From assembly GCF_030817015.1 (NCBI RefSeq), contig NZ_JAUSYS010000001.1:3968001-4032000 (forward strand): a stretch of 64,000 bases of DNA, read 5' to 3'. The position numbers and the translations under genes were made by a program. Below the pieces are notes generated by a model. That model did not search any database. It worked only from the letters and a program-made list of their open reading frames with translations, and was not told the origin of the DNA. Shown one piece after another: positions 24,634 to 34,002 of this stretch. Source of the DNA: Arthrobacter sp. V1I7 (GTDB lineage Bacteria > Actinomycetota > Actinomycetes > Actinomycetales > Micrococcaceae). How positions within the stretch are numbered: position 1 is the first letter of the stretch; each line of letters opens with the position of its first letter.

Positions 24634-25689
24634 ATGAAGATCCGCAAAAATGCGCTGGCGGGCATCGCCCTTGCCGCCTCCGCCGCGCTCGGCCTGGCAG
24701 CCTGTGGCGCCGGTACCTCCACCCCCGCCGCCACCAGCGCCGCTGCCGACGGCAAATCCTCCGGCGAAATCACGGTCTACAACGCCCAGCACGAATCCCT
24801 GACCAAGGAATGGGTGGACGCCTTCACCGCGGAGACCGGCGTCAAGGTCACCCTCCGGCAGGGTTCCGACACCGAGATGTCCAACCAGATCATCCAGGAA
24901 GGCGCAGCCTCCCCGGCCGATGTCTTCCTCACCGAAAACTCCCCCGCCATGGCCCAGTTGGAGAACGCCGGCCTCTTCGCGGACGTGGACCAGGCCACCG
25001 TCGACCAGGTCCCCGCCGAATTCCGTCCCTCCACGAACAAGTGGACGGGCATCGCAGCCCGCTCCACCGTGCTGGTCTATGACAAGAACAAGCTGAGCGA
25101 AGCCCAGCTGCCCAAGTCCATGCTGGATCTGGCCAAGCCCGAATGGAAGGGCAAGTGGGCGGCGTCGCCGTCCGGTGCCGACTTCCAGGCGATCGTCTCT
25201 GCACTCCTCGAGCTCAAGGGCGAAGCCGCCGCCGAGGAATGGCTCACAGGCATGAAGGAAAACTTCAAGGCGTACAAGGGCAACAGCACGGCCATGAAGG
25301 CCGTCAACGCCGGCGAAGTGGACGCCGCCCTGATCTACCACTACTACTACTACGGTGACCAGGCGAAAACCGGCGAGAACTCCAAGAACGTCACCCCGTA
25401 CTACTTCAAGAACCAGGACCCGGGCGCCTTCGTCTCCGTGTCCGGCGGCGGAGTGCTGAACTCCTCCAAGAACGCTGCGGCGGCCCAGGCCTTCCTGAAG
25501 TTCATCACCGGCAAGAAGGGCCAGGAGGTCCTGCAGAAGGGGACCTCCTTCGAGTACGCCATCGCCTCCGGCGTCCCGGCCAACGACAAGCTCGTGCCGC
25601 TGACGGAGCTGCAGGCCCCCGTCGTGGATCCGGCGAAGCTCAACTCCGCCAAGGTCACCGAGCTGATGACCAAGGCAGGGCTGCTGTAA
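24634..25689 (+). CDS. Iron(III) ABC transporter substrate-binding lipoprotein
   Basis: A 351-residue lipoprotein that captures ferric iron outside the membrane. The signal ends with lipobox LAAC (Cys near residue 24). The FbpA/FutA-type fold begins ITVYNAQHESLTKEW and contains YHYYYYGD, whose adjacent tyrosines are the usual ferric ligands. A disordered Thr/Ala linker tethers it. It is the first gene of a three-gene operon (binding protein, permease, ATPase) preceded by an IdeR box, which supports iron as the substrate. Confidence 0.93.
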   Translation: MKIRKNALAGIALAASAALGLAACGAGTSTPAATSAAADGKSSGEITVYNAQHESLTKEWVDAFTAETGVKVTLRQGSDTEMSNQIIQEGAASPADVFLTENSPAMAQLENAGLFADVDQATVDQVPAEFRPSTNKWTGIAARSTVLVYDKNKLSEAQLPKSMLDLAKPEWKGKWAASPSGADFQAIVSALLELKGEAAAEEWLTGMKENFKAYKGNSTAMKAVNAGEVDAALIYHYYYYGDQAKTGENSKNVTPYYFKNQDPGAFVSVSGGGVLNSSKNAAAAQAFLKFITGKKGQEVLQKGTSFEYAIASGVPANDKLVPLTELQAPVVDPAKLNSAKVTELMTKAGLL

Positions 25690-25694
25690 CAACT

Positions 25695-27287
25695 GTGACA
25701 AGCAGGCTGGCGGTTTCCGGAAAGTCCGGGGACACGACGACGGCGGGCAGGGGCAAGCGTCCCCGCCCGCCTTTCGGCGTTTCTGTGGTATCAATCGTTG
25801 CGGTCCTGATCGCGCTGTTCTCGCTCATTCCGCTGGGCTACGTCATCGTCATGACCGCCGCCACCGGCTGGGACACCGCCGCCGCCCTGATCTTCCGGGA
25901 ACGCGTGGGCGAGCTGCTGCTGAACACCGTGCTGTTGATGGTGTTCACCGTGCCGCTGTGCCTCCTGCTCGGCGTCGGCGGGGCCTGGCTGGTGGAACGC
26001 ACCCGGCTCAAGGGCCACAAATGGTGGGCGGTTTTGCTCGCGGCCCCGCTGGCGATCCCCGCCTTCGTCAACAGCTACGCCTGGGTCTCGGCCGTGCCCT
26101 CGCTCGGCGGCCTGTGGTCCGGTGTCCTGATCGCCACACTGTCCTACTTCCCGCTCGTCTACATCCCGGCCGCCGCGACCCTCAGCCGGCTGGACCCGGC
26201 GATCGAGCAGTCCGCCGCCTCGCTGGGCCTCGGCGCCTGGCGGACCTTCTTCCGGGTGGTGCTGCCGCAGCTGCGGATCGCCATGACCGGCGGAGCGCTC
26301 CTGGTTTCCCTGCACCTGCTGGCCGAATACGGCGCCTTCGCGATGATCCGGTTCGACACCTTCACGACCGCGATCATGGTGCAGTACCAGTCCACCTTCA
26401 ACGGGACGGCCGGAAACATGCTGGCCAGCGTGCTGGTCTTCATCTGCCTCATCCTGCTGCTGGTGGAAGTGCGCAGCCGCGGCACTGCCCGCTATGCCAG
26501 GATCGGCTCCGGCGCGCAAGCCCGCGCCCTGCGGCTGCCCCTGCACGCCTACCAGCTCCCGGCGCAGCTGGCCCTGCTGGCCCTGACCGCGCTGGCGTTC
26601 GGGCTGCCGCTGACCTTCGTGCTCCGGTGGATCGTCGCCGGAGGTCCGGACATCTGGGCCGCGGAGGAATTCCTGCCGGCCCTGCTGCAGACCCTCACCT
26701 ACGGCCTCGCCGGCGCCCTCGCCACCACGGTGGTCGCGTTCCCCATGGCCTACCTCGCGGTCCGGCACCCCAGCTGGTTCAGCAAGGCATTGGAACTGTC
26801 CAACTATGTGACCAGTTCGATGCCGGGGATCGTAGTGGGCCTGGCCTTCGTGACCGTCAGCATCCGGCTCGTGCCCGGCATGTACCAGACCGCGGGAGTC
26901 CTGATTGCCGCCTACGTGCTGCTCTTCCTGCCACGCGCCCTGGTCAATCTCCGCTCCGGACTGTCCCAGGCGCCTAAGGAACTCGATGAGGCCGCGCAGG
27001 CGCTGGGCAAGCCGCCGCTGCTGTCCTTCCTGCGGGTGACGTTGCGCCTCACCGCCCCGGCCGCCGCCGGCGGCGCCGCCCTGGTGTTCCTGGCGATCGT
27101 CAATGAGCTGACCGCAACGCTGCTGCTCTCGCCCAACGGCACCCGCACGCTTGCCACCGAGTTCTGGAGCAAGAGCAGCGAAATCGACTATGCCGGCGCG
27201 GCGCCGTATGCCTTGCTGATGATCCTGATCTCGGCTCCGATGACCTACCTCCTCTTCCAGCAGTCCAAGAAAGCAGCGGGACAGTGA
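25695..27287 (+). CDS. Iron(III) ABC transporter permease
   Basis: A 530-residue FbpB-type permease, a fused double unit with two ABC permease domains (about residues 65-270 and 320-525) and around 12 transmembrane helices. EAA-type loops are seen in the first (QSAASLGLGAWRTFFRVVLPQ) and second half (DEAAQALGKPPLLSFLRVTL). Start is the GTG at 25695, 5 nt after the upstream stop codon. The 3' end overlaps the ATPase gene. Confidence 0.94.
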   Translation: MTSRLAVSGKSGDTTTAGRGKRPRPPFGVSVVSIVAVLIALFSLIPLGYVIVMTAATGWDTAAALIFRERVGELLLNTVLLMVFTVPLCLLLGVGGAWLVERTRLKGHKWWAVLLAAPLAIPAFVNSYAWVSAVPSLGGLWSGVLIATLSYFPLVYIPAAATLSRLDPAIEQSAASLGLGAWRTFFRVVLPQLRIAMTGGALLVSLHLLAEYGAFAMIRFDTFTTAIMVQYQSTFNGTAGNMLASVLVFICLILLLVEVRSRGTARYARIGSGAQARALRLPLHAYQLPAQLALLALTALAFGLPLTFVLRWIVAGGPDIWAAEEFLPALLQTLTYGLAGALATTVVAFPMAYLAVRHPSWFSKALELSNYVTSSMPGIVVGLAFVTVSIRLVPGMYQTAGVLIAAYVLLFLPRALVNLRSGLSQAPKELDEAAQALGKPPLLSFLRVTLRLTAPAAAGGAALVFLAIVNELTATLLLSPNGTRTLATEFWSKSSEIDYAGAAPYALLMILISAPMTYLLFQQSKKAAGQ

Positions 27288-28474
27288 CCGAAACTTCGCC
27301 CTTGCGCGACGCCCCCGCCAGGCTGCCGGAACCCCGGATCGCCGCGTCCGTGGCGACCAGCACGAACAGCCACCTGGAGATCGGCTCGCTGACCAAAAAC
27401 TTCGGTTCGCAGGCCGTCCTCCAGGGCGTCAACCTCTCGGTGGCCAAGGGCGGGACGACGGCGATCGTGGGTCCCTCCGGTTCCGGCAAGACCACCCTGC
27501 TGCGGCTCATCGCCGGTTTCGAGCACCCCGAGACCGGCACCATTTCGCTCAACGGCCGCAAAGTGGCCGGCGACGGTGTCTGGGTTCCCGCGCACAAGCG
27601 CCACGTCGGCTATGTGGCGCAGGACGGTGCCCTGTTCCCGCACCTGACTGTCGGCCAGAACGTCTCGTTCGGCCTGGACGCCTCCAAGCTCCCGGGCGGC
27701 CACCGCGGGATCAAGGCCCGGGTCGCCGAGCTGCTGGAGATGGTGTCCCTCGATGCGGCGATGGCCAAGCGCCGGCCGCACCAGCTGTCCGGCGGGCAGC
27801 AGCAGCGCGTCGCCCTGGCCCGGGCACTGGCCCGCGAGCCCGAACTCATGCTGCTGGACGAACCTTTCTCCGCCCTGGACGCCGGGCTCCGCGTGGCCAC
27901 GCGCCGGGCGGTCGGCAAGGTCCTCCACGACGCCGGCGTGACCACGATCCTGGTGACGCATGACCAGGCCGAGGCGCTGTCCTTCGCGGACCAGGTGGCG
28001 GTGATGCGCGGCGGGCGGCTGGCGCAGATCGGCAACCCCTTCGTCGTCTATACCCGGCCCGCGGACCGCGCTACCGCGGAGTTCCTGGGCGACGCCGTCA
28101 TCCTGGATGCCTGGATGGAAGGCTCGCTGGCCACCTGCTCGCTCGGCGGCATCCCCGTGCGCAGGCCCCCGGCGCAGGGACGGGTCCAGCTCATGCTGCG
28201 CCCGGAGCAGATCCGGATCGCCGAGGACGGCCCGATCCGCGGCGTCGTGGTGGACACCGACTACTTCGGCCCGGAATCCACGGTGCGGCTCAAGCTCGCC
28301 GTCCCGGCCGTCCTCGCCGAGGGCGCCGTGGCCGACTACCGCTACCCCGGCGGCGGCGAAATCATCACCATCCGGCACTGGAACGCCTCGATCGCCCGTC
28401 CCGGCACCGAGTTGTGCCTGCGGGTGGTGGGCGAGGCCGTCGCCTTCCCGCTGGAAGACGCGGCGCCGCAGTAG
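27284..28474 (+). CDS. Iron(III) ABC transporter ATP-binding protein
   Basis: A 396-residue ATPase driving the iron transporter. Walker A GPSGSGKT at 63-70, Q-loop VAQDGALFPHL, signature LSGGQQQRVALARAL, Walker B LMLLDEPFSALD and H-loop VTHDQAEAL are complete. A C-terminal TOBE-like regulatory domain starts near residue 290. The first 30 residues are an extra low-complexity tail. The GTG start overlaps the permease stop codon (GTGA), indicating coupling. Confidence 0.94.
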   Translation: MTETSPLRDAPARLPEPRIAASVATSTNSHLEIGSLTKNFGSQAVLQGVNLSVAKGGTTAIVGPSGSGKTTLLRLIAGFEHPETGTISLNGRKVAGDGVWVPAHKRHVGYVAQDGALFPHLTVGQNVSFGLDASKLPGGHRGIKARVAELLEMVSLDAAMAKRRPHQLSGGQQQRVALARALAREPELMLLDEPFSALDAGLRVATRRAVGKVLHDAGVTTILVTHDQAEALSFADQVAVMRGGRLAQIGNPFVVYTRPADRATAEFLGDAVILDAWMEGSLATCSLGGIPVRRPPAQGRVQLMLRPEQIRIAEDGPIRGVVVDTDYFGPESTVRLKLAVPAVLAEGAVADYRYPGGGEIITIRHWNASIARPGTELCLRVVGEAVAFPLEDAAPQ

Positions 28475-28523
28475 AGGCCGCCGCGCCCCCGCGCGTTCCG
28501 TTGAGCCCGTCCGCGCCCGGGCA

Positions 28524-28529
28524 TAGGGT
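28524..28529 (+). promoter_or_regulatory. -10 box, leaderless-type promoter
   Basis: TAGGGT with a 6-nt gap to the ATG at 28536. Confidence 0.5.
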
Positions 28530-28535
28530 GGGCGC

Positions 28536-30506
28536 ATGACCGTTCAGCCAGCGCTTCACCGCCAGCACTGCGCCATTGCCGCTCCCACCCAGTTGTGGCT
28601 CGACGCCGACGGCCGGCTCGAGGGCGGGGATAGCGCGGCGGCCGCTGGTGACGGCGCCGGCGGCTCGGGCCCGGGCGGCTCGGGCCCGGGCGCCTCAGGC
28701 GCGGGCGCCTCGGGCCCCTCGGGAGCGGGCTGGTTCACCGGGTTGCTGCACGGCGACACCCGCATGCTGTGCCGGGCCGAGGTCCGCGTCAACGGTATGG
28801 CGCCCGAACCGGCCTCGGTCGAGGCGGAGGCCGGCGGCGTGCTGCGTGTCCGGGGACTGGTCCACGGCATTCCCGGGCCTACGGAAGATCCCGCCGTCGA
28901 GCTCGCGCAGACCTGGACCGTCACACCGGGCGTGGTGCGCCACTCCCTGCAGGTGAACACCTCGTTCGACGCCCTGGACGTCGAAATTGAAGTGCGGCTC
29001 GCCGCGGACTTCACCGATATGGCCGCCATCCGGCTCAGCCGGCTCAGCCAGCCGTTCGCGCCGTTCGCCGCGGACGACTCAGCCCTGCGCTGGCGGAACG
29101 GCGCCCGGACGCTCACGGTGGCCGCCCCGGGCAGCGTAGCCGCGGGAGAACGGCTGCTTTGGCGTGGAACGGCAGGGCGCGGGCGGCCCTTCGAGGCCGA
29201 ATGGCAGGCCGTCCTGGCGGACAGCGAGGACGCCGTCGTGGCCGCGCGCCCGCCCGCCTCGCGGCGGCCCCGCGCGGAGCCGTCCGGTGCGCTGGGCCTG
29301 CTGCTGGACAACTCCCTCGATGAACTGGCCGGCCTCCGCCTGGCTTCCCGCCAGCTGCCGGACGCCCCCTTCCTGGCCGCCGGAGCGCCGTGGTATTTCA
29401 CCCTCTTTGGACGGAACTCGCTGTGGGCGGCGCGCCTGCTGTTGCCGCTCGACGCCGGGCTGGCCGGCGGGACGCTGCGCACCCTGGCCGCCTTCCAGGG
29501 CAGCCGGAACGATCCCGCGGGCGCCGAGGAACCCGGGAAGATCCTGCACGAGCTGCGCGCCAAGGAGCTGGTCCTGGAGAGCCAGGGCCTGCGCCTGCCG
29601 CCGATCTACTACGGCGCCTTGGACTCCACCCCGCTGTGGCTATGCCTGCTCGGCGAACTGGGCCGCGCCGGCACGGATGACAGCACAGTCCGGGCGTTGC
29701 TGCCGAACGCCGCACGGGCGGCGGAATGGTTGCTGGCTGCCGGCGAAGTGCGCGATCACGGTGCCAACGGCGGCTTCCTCTGCTACCAGGACAACGGGCA
29801 CGGGCTCGGGAATCAGGGCTGGAAAACCGCAAGGGACGCCATGCAGTTCCGCAACGGCCGCCAGGCGGACGGCCCGATGGCGCTCTCCGAAGTGCAGGGC
29901 TACGCCTACCAGGCCGCAGTGGAAACGGCCGAGTTGTTCGATGCCTACGGCGAGCCCGGCGGACAGGCGCTGCGGGACTTCGCCGAAGCCCTGAAGCAGG
30001 CATTCCGCGAGTGCTTCTGGATGGAGGACGAAGGCGGGCTGTTCCCGGCGATGGCCCTCGATGGGCACGGCGACCCGCTGGATGTGCCGGGCTCCAACAT
30101 GGGTCACCTGCTCGGCACCGGCATCCTCGACGCCTCGGAGGCGCGGCTGGTGGCGGACCGGCTGCTCAGCCCGGAGTTGTTCTCCGGTTACGGGGTGCAC
30201 ACGATCTCCCGCCGAGCCGCGGGCTTCTGGCCCTTCAGCTACCACTGCGGCTCGGTCTGGAGCCACGATACGGCCATCGCCATCCGCGGGCTGCTGGCCG
30301 AGGGCTTCCTCGCCGAGGCCCGGATTCTGGCCGAAGGACTGCTGAAGGCGGCCGGCTCGTTCGACCACCGGCTGCCGGAACTGTTTGCCGGTGTCCCCTT
30401 GTCCGATTCCGGCCATGCGGTCCCGTATCCGGCGTCCTGCCATCCGCAGGCGTGGTCCTCGGCGTCGGCCGTGGTGATCGCCCAGGCCATGGGCGTGGGG
30501 TTCTGA
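28536..30506 (+). CDS. Glycogen debranching-type (GH63/MGH1-like) enzyme
   Basis: A 656-residue protein of the amylo-alpha-1,6-glucosidase-like family. An N-terminal beta domain (about 1-240, with WFTGLLHGDTRML) precedes an (alpha/alpha)6 barrel (about 250-650) with WYFTLFGRNSLWAARLLLPL, GNQGWKTARDAM and SVWSHDTAIAIRGL. Family members act on glucosides or trehalose-type glycans; the exact substrate is open. Residues 38-66 are a Gly/Ser/Ala repeat (GSGPGGSGPGASG type) inserted within the N-terminal domain and encoded by near-tandem DNA repeats. Confidence 0.85.
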   Translation: MTVQPALHRQHCAIAAPTQLWLDADGRLEGGDSAAAAGDGAGGSGPGGSGPGASGAGASGPSGAGWFTGLLHGDTRMLCRAEVRVNGMAPEPASVEAEAGGVLRVRGLVHGIPGPTEDPAVELAQTWTVTPGVVRHSLQVNTSFDALDVEIEVRLAADFTDMAAIRLSRLSQPFAPFAADDSALRWRNGARTLTVAAPGSVAAGERLLWRGTAGRGRPFEAEWQAVLADSEDAVVAARPPASRRPRAEPSGALGLLLDNSLDELAGLRLASRQLPDAPFLAAGAPWYFTLFGRNSLWAARLLLPLDAGLAGGTLRTLAAFQGSRNDPAGAEEPGKILHELRAKELVLESQGLRLPPIYYGALDSTPLWLCLLGELGRAGTDDSTVRALLPNAARAAEWLLAAGEVRDHGANGGFLCYQDNGHGLGNQGWKTARDAMQFRNGRQADGPMALSEVQGYAYQAAVETAELFDAYGEPGGQALRDFAEALKQAFRECFWMEDEGGLFPAMALDGHGDPLDVPGSNMGHLLGTGILDASEARLVADRLLSPELFSGYGVHTISRRAAGFWPFSYHCGSVWSHDTAIAIRGLLAEGFLAEARILAEGLLKAAGSFDHRLPELFAGVPLSDSGHAVPYPASCHPQAWSSASAVVIAQAMGVGF

Positions 30507-30659
30507 GCGGCCGCTGGTCGGTGCCGGCTGGCCTTGAACCTTGCTTCGCTATCCGGCATCGCGTCATCCGGACCCTCTACCGTTAACTGCGCAGCCTACT
30601 TAGTGTTGACTTACACGGAGCCGGAACGGGCTTCACCTGGAAGCAGAAGGAGCGGGCCA

Positions 30660-31250
30660 ATGTCACACGATATTCCCGGCTACACCGCCGGCACCGCAAC
30701 GCTTGCACGCTCACCGCTGACGCTCGCTGAATTCGAGCTGAAGAAGGCGAGCGCGCTGTTCGGCGACGACGACGTGAAGCACCTCCGCCTGTCCCTTGAA
30801 GTGGTGGAGGAGCAGGTGGAGGAGATTCTCGACGTCTGGTACGGCTTCATCGGTTCACAACCTCATCTTCTGGCCTCCTTCAGCGGCAAGAGCAGCGCCG
30901 AGCCGCTGGGCGATTACCTCGGCGCGGTCCGCCGGCGCTTCGGCCAGTGGATCCTCGACACGGCGCGCGCCGAGTACGGCCAGGACTGGCTTGACTACCA
31001 GCACGAGATCGCTTTGCGCCACCACCGCAGCAAGAAAAATCTTACCGACGGCGCCTCGTCCACCGACATCGTGCCATTTCGCTACCTGTTCGCGCTGATC
31101 TTCCCGGTGACTTTCACGCTCAAGCCGTTCCTCGCCAACAGGGGGCATGCTCCAGAGGTCGTCGACAAGATGCACGAGGCCTGGGTGAAATCGTGCCTGC
31201 TTCAGCTCACGCTGTGGAGCCATCCGTACGTGAAGGACGGGGACTTCTGA
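30660..31250 (+). CDS. Protoglobin-domain protein
   Basis: A 196-residue single-domain heme protein of the protoglobin family. LTLAEFELKKASALFGDDD at the N-terminus and YQHEIALRHHRSKKNLTDG, which should carry the proximal heme His, are typical. Protoglobins bind O2, CO and NO; a sensing or NO-detoxifying role is inferred. ATG at 30660 has AGAAGGAG at 30645-30652 as ribosome site. No partner kinase or cyclase is fused or adjacent. Confidence 0.9.
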   Translation: MSHDIPGYTAGTATLARSPLTLAEFELKKASALFGDDDVKHLRLSLEVVEEQVEEILDVWYGFIGSQPHLLASFSGKSSAEPLGDYLGAVRRRFGQWILDTARAEYGQDWLDYQHEIALRHHRSKKNLTDGASSTDIVPFRYLFALIFPVTFTLKPFLANRGHAPEVVDKMHEAWVKSCLLQLTLWSHPYVKDGDF

Positions 31251-31260
31251 GCGCAGGACC

Positions 31261-31863
31261 TTACTCGGCGCCGGCCGCGCGTTTCTTCTGCGGATACGGC
31301 GTCTCGTGGCGGGCCAGCATCTCGACGAAACGGGCGATCTTTTTCTCCCGTGTCGAGGCCTGTTTGACCGCGTTGGTCCGGTAAATCAGCGCGTACCGGT
31401 TGACGGAGGTCAGGACGTCGAACATGGCCTGGGCCCGGGGTTCGGCCGCGATGGCCGCCGCGAGATCCGCCGGTACCACCGCCGTCGCAGACCCCGAATA
31501 GGCGGCTTCCCAGCGCCCGTCGGCCCTGGCGGCGTCGACGGCGGCGCGCCCTGCGGGGGTCATCCGCCCGGCGGCTTCGAGGCGTCCGATCCGGTCCACG
31601 TTCCGTTCCGACCACACACTCTTCGGACCCCTCCGGGTCATCCGCTGGAACGAGCTCTCCGCGTCCCGGCGCCTGCCCTGGCCATCGATCCAGCCGAAAC
31701 ACAGCGCCTCCAGCAGCGCCGCCTCGTAGTCCAGCTCGGTCACCGAGCCGCCCTTTTTGTGCAGCACCAGCCACACGCCAGGGCTGTCCGCATGATGCTG
31801 CTCGAGCCAGGCGCGCCACTCGGCGGCGTCCTTGACCAGCAGTTCCTCAAGTTCAACAGCCAT
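31261..31863 (-). CDS. YdeI/OmpD-associated family protein
   Basis: A 200-residue soluble protein. The family mark GVWLVLHKKGG, then LDYEAALLEALCFGWIDGQG and SWSERN-like KSVWSERNVDRI are clear; the end is basic (PQKKRAAGAE). Family members have been linked to resistance to antimicrobial peptides but the biochemical role is unknown. ATG at 31863 is used; CACAAT lies 6 nt upstream, suggesting a leaderless transcript. It is convergent with the protoglobin gene. Confidence 0.85.
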   Translation of the reverse strand: MAVELEELLVKDAAEWRAWLEQHHADSPGVWLVLHKKGGSVTELDYEAALLEALCFGWIDGQGRRRDAESSFQRMTRRGPKSVWSERNVDRIGRLEAAGRMTPAGRAAVDAARADGRWEAAYSGSATAVVPADLAAAIAAEPRAQAMFDVLTSVNRYALIYRTNAVKQASTREKKIARFVEMLARHETPYPQKKRAAGAE

Positions 31864-31869
31864 GGCACC

Positions 31870-31875
31870 ATTGTG
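31870..31875 (-). promoter_or_regulatory. Possible -10 box, leaderless-type
   Basis: CACAAT on the minus strand with a 6-nt gap to the ATG at 31863. Weak match to the consensus. Confidence 0.35.
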
Positions 31876-31953
31876 CTCCCCCCTGACCATGAGTGCGGAT
31901 TTGGTGGCACGATATCCCTGAGAGCCGGATCTGTCACAACCTAAGGAGCAACG

Positions 31954-32712
31954 ATGCTGCGTGTTCGCCCGGTCCACTTCACCTCCCGCCTCGATGAGTG
32001 GGAGCGGCTGCTCACCTCCCTGGGCATGGTCAAGACTGTCGATGAGCCCACCTGGCGGGAGTTCGACGCCGGTTCCGGCCGCCTCGGCCTCCATTTCGTC
32101 GAGCAGGGAGCCCCCGAGGACGGCACCACGTCCTTCGGTGTTGAGGTGGGCAACCTGCAGGAGTTTGCCCGGCGCACCCAGGAGGCGGGGGCCGCCGACG
32201 GCGGCACCACCGCGGAACTCATCGACGCGGACCACGGCCCCTCCTGCCGCGTCACGGCGCCGGACGGGTTCAGTTTCCTGGCCGACCCGGCGACGCGCGC
32301 CGCGGACGGGAGCTGGGGCGGGTCGACGGAAGCGGATCCGGGCCTCGCCGTCGTCGTGGTTTGGTTCTCCGAGGACGCTGTGGCGGCGGCCCGAACCCTG
32401 CGCGACATCGGCGCCCTGGCCCGCCCGAATCCGGGCAGCAGCGACCCGGACAACGTGGAATCAGAAGCCTTCACGGCGAAAAACGGTGGGATCCTGATGG
32501 TCGGATCCGTCACCGGTGCCGGCCGCGCCGGCATGGGCTTCGAGTACGCCGGCGACCTGCACGCCCTCCGTGAACGCCTTGCCGCAGCGGGACACGAGGT
32601 GGCAGTGATCGAGGAAGCCGCCATCCCCACGCTGCACGTGGCCAACCCGGACGCGGCCGGCACTTCTGCCCGCCCGCCGCTCTGGATCGCAGCGGCCCCG
32701 TCGCCGAGCTGA
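31954..32712 (+). CDS. VOC-family (glyoxalase fold) protein
   Basis: A 252-residue protein with two tandem vicinal-oxygen-chelate-like halves: RVRPVHFTSRLDEWERLLTS starts the first, with FGVEVGNLQEFARR and a second half around residues 125-250. This fold covers dioxygenases, glyoxalases and resistance proteins. The substrate cannot be inferred and the metal ligands are only partly recognisable. AAGGAG lies 6 nt before the ATG. Confidence 0.8.
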   Translation: MLRVRPVHFTSRLDEWERLLTSLGMVKTVDEPTWREFDAGSGRLGLHFVEQGAPEDGTTSFGVEVGNLQEFARRTQEAGAADGGTTAELIDADHGPSCRVTAPDGFSFLADPATRAADGSWGGSTEADPGLAVVVVWFSEDAVAAARTLRDIGALARPNPGSSDPDNVESEAFTAKNGGILMVGSVTGAGRAGMGFEYAGDLHALRERLAAAGHEVAVIEEAAIPTLHVANPDAAGTSARPPLWIAAAPSPS

Positions 32713-32730
32713 GCCGGATCCGCCGCGGCG

Positions 32731-33993
32731 TCAGTCGGCCAGCACTCCGTTGCAGAGCCGGTTGACGACCTCCGTCAGCATGGTCAGCCCTGCCACGATG
32801 TCCTCGTCGGTGGTGTATTCGTGCTCGTTGTGGGAGATCCCGTCCACGCTGGGCACGAACAGCATCACGGTTGGCACGAGGTCCTTCATGTTGGTCGAAT
32901 CGTGGCCGGCCAGGGTCATGACCTGTTTGTTCGCCATTCCCAGGTCCGCCGCCACCTTCGCGGCCAGCTCAACGCCCTCGGGCTGATACGGCGTCACCGG
33001 CCACGAGTGGGCGTGGTTGCGTTCCACGGTCACGTTCGCGAGCCGCTCGATCCCGGAGATCCGCTGATGCAGCATGGCATCTGCCTCGCCCAGGACGGCC
33101 TCATCGGCGCTGCGCAGGTCCAGCAGCAGGCTGACGCGGGAGGGCACCACTACGGGCGAGTTCGGGTACACAGTCAGCTGCCCGACGGAGGTGTGCAGCA
33201 CGCCCGGAAAAGTATCCGCGAGTTCACGGGCTGCCACGACCATCATCGATGCCCCCAGCAGCGCGTCTTTCCGGTCGGCGATCACGGTGGAGCCGGTGTG
33301 TGCCTGCTCGCCGTGGACCACGAACTCGTATTTGTTGGCGGCCCAGTTGGAATTAACCAGGCCGATGGTGATGCCTTCCCGTTCCATGCTTCGGCCCTGC
33401 TCAATGTGGATTTCGGCGCAGTACGCGGCCTCCGGTCCCTCGTAGGTGCCACGGCAGCCGATCGCGTCCAATGCCTCGCGGACCGAGACGCCGGCCGCGT
33501 CCGTGGTGGCCAGCGCGGTCTCGAGTTCGAGTTTTCCTGTGTAGACGGAGGATCCCATCATGGACGGCTTGAAGCGGGAGCCCTCCTCGTTGAACCAATT
33601 GACCACCGCGACATTGAACTGGGGCTGCCCGTCGGGTCCGGCGGCGGCCCACTGCTCGACGAGCCGGAAGGCCGCGTGGGCTGCGGCGAGCACCCCGTAG
33701 GCGCCGTCGTACCGTCCCGCCGTCGGCTGCGAATCCATATGCGAGCCCACCACAACAAAGGGCGCTCCCGGCACTGCCTCGTACAGGCCCCACTGATTGC
33801 CGGCCCGGTCGAACTCAACGGTGAAGCCCTGCGCCTCCAGCAGGCCTGTAAGCCATTGCCGCTGTTGCCCGTCCGGGGCGCTGGCGGCCTGCCGTTCGAC
33901 GCCGCCGTTCTCGGTGGCGCCGAATTGGCTCATGATGTGGAAGTCCCGCACGAATGCGGCGTCGCGGGTGCTGAAAGTGGTCTGAGAAGTCAC
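32731..33993 (-). CDS. M20-family amidase/carbamoylase (Zn-dependent hydrolase)
   Basis: A 420-residue enzyme of the hydantoinase/carbamoylase branch, which includes N-carbamoyl-L-amino-acid hydrolases, allantoate amidohydrolase and beta-ureidopropionase. Metal ligands are seen in GSHMDSQPTAGRYDG, NEEGSRF, AEIHIEQG and the C-terminal HNEHEYT. The dimerisation (lid) domain lies at about 215-330. GTG at 33993 has AGGGGA 5-6 nt upstream. It is the last gene of the five-gene operon and starts 9 nt after the amidohydrolase stop. Likely splits a C-N bond of the cluster's substrate. Confidence 0.9.
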   Translation of the reverse strand: MTSQTTFSTRDAAFVRDFHIMSQFGATENGGVERQAASAPDGQQRQWLTGLLEAQGFTVEFDRAGNQWGLYEAVPGAPFVVVGSHMDSQPTAGRYDGAYGVLAAAHAAFRLVEQWAAAGPDGQPQFNVAVVNWFNEEGSRFKPSMMGSSVYTGKLELETALATTDAAGVSVREALDAIGCRGTYEGPEAAYCAEIHIEQGRSMEREGITIGLVNSNWAANKYEFVVHGEQAHTGSTVIADRKDALLGASMMVVAARELADTFPGVLHTSVGQLTVYPNSPVVVPSRVSLLLDLRSADEAVLGEADAMLHQRISGIERLANVTVERNHAHSWPVTPYQPEGVELAAKVAADLGMANKQVMTLAGHDSTNMKDLVPTVMLFVPSVDGISHNEHEYTTDEDIVAGLTMLTEVVNRLCNGVLAD

Positions 33994-34002
33994 GGTGTTC
34001 CC

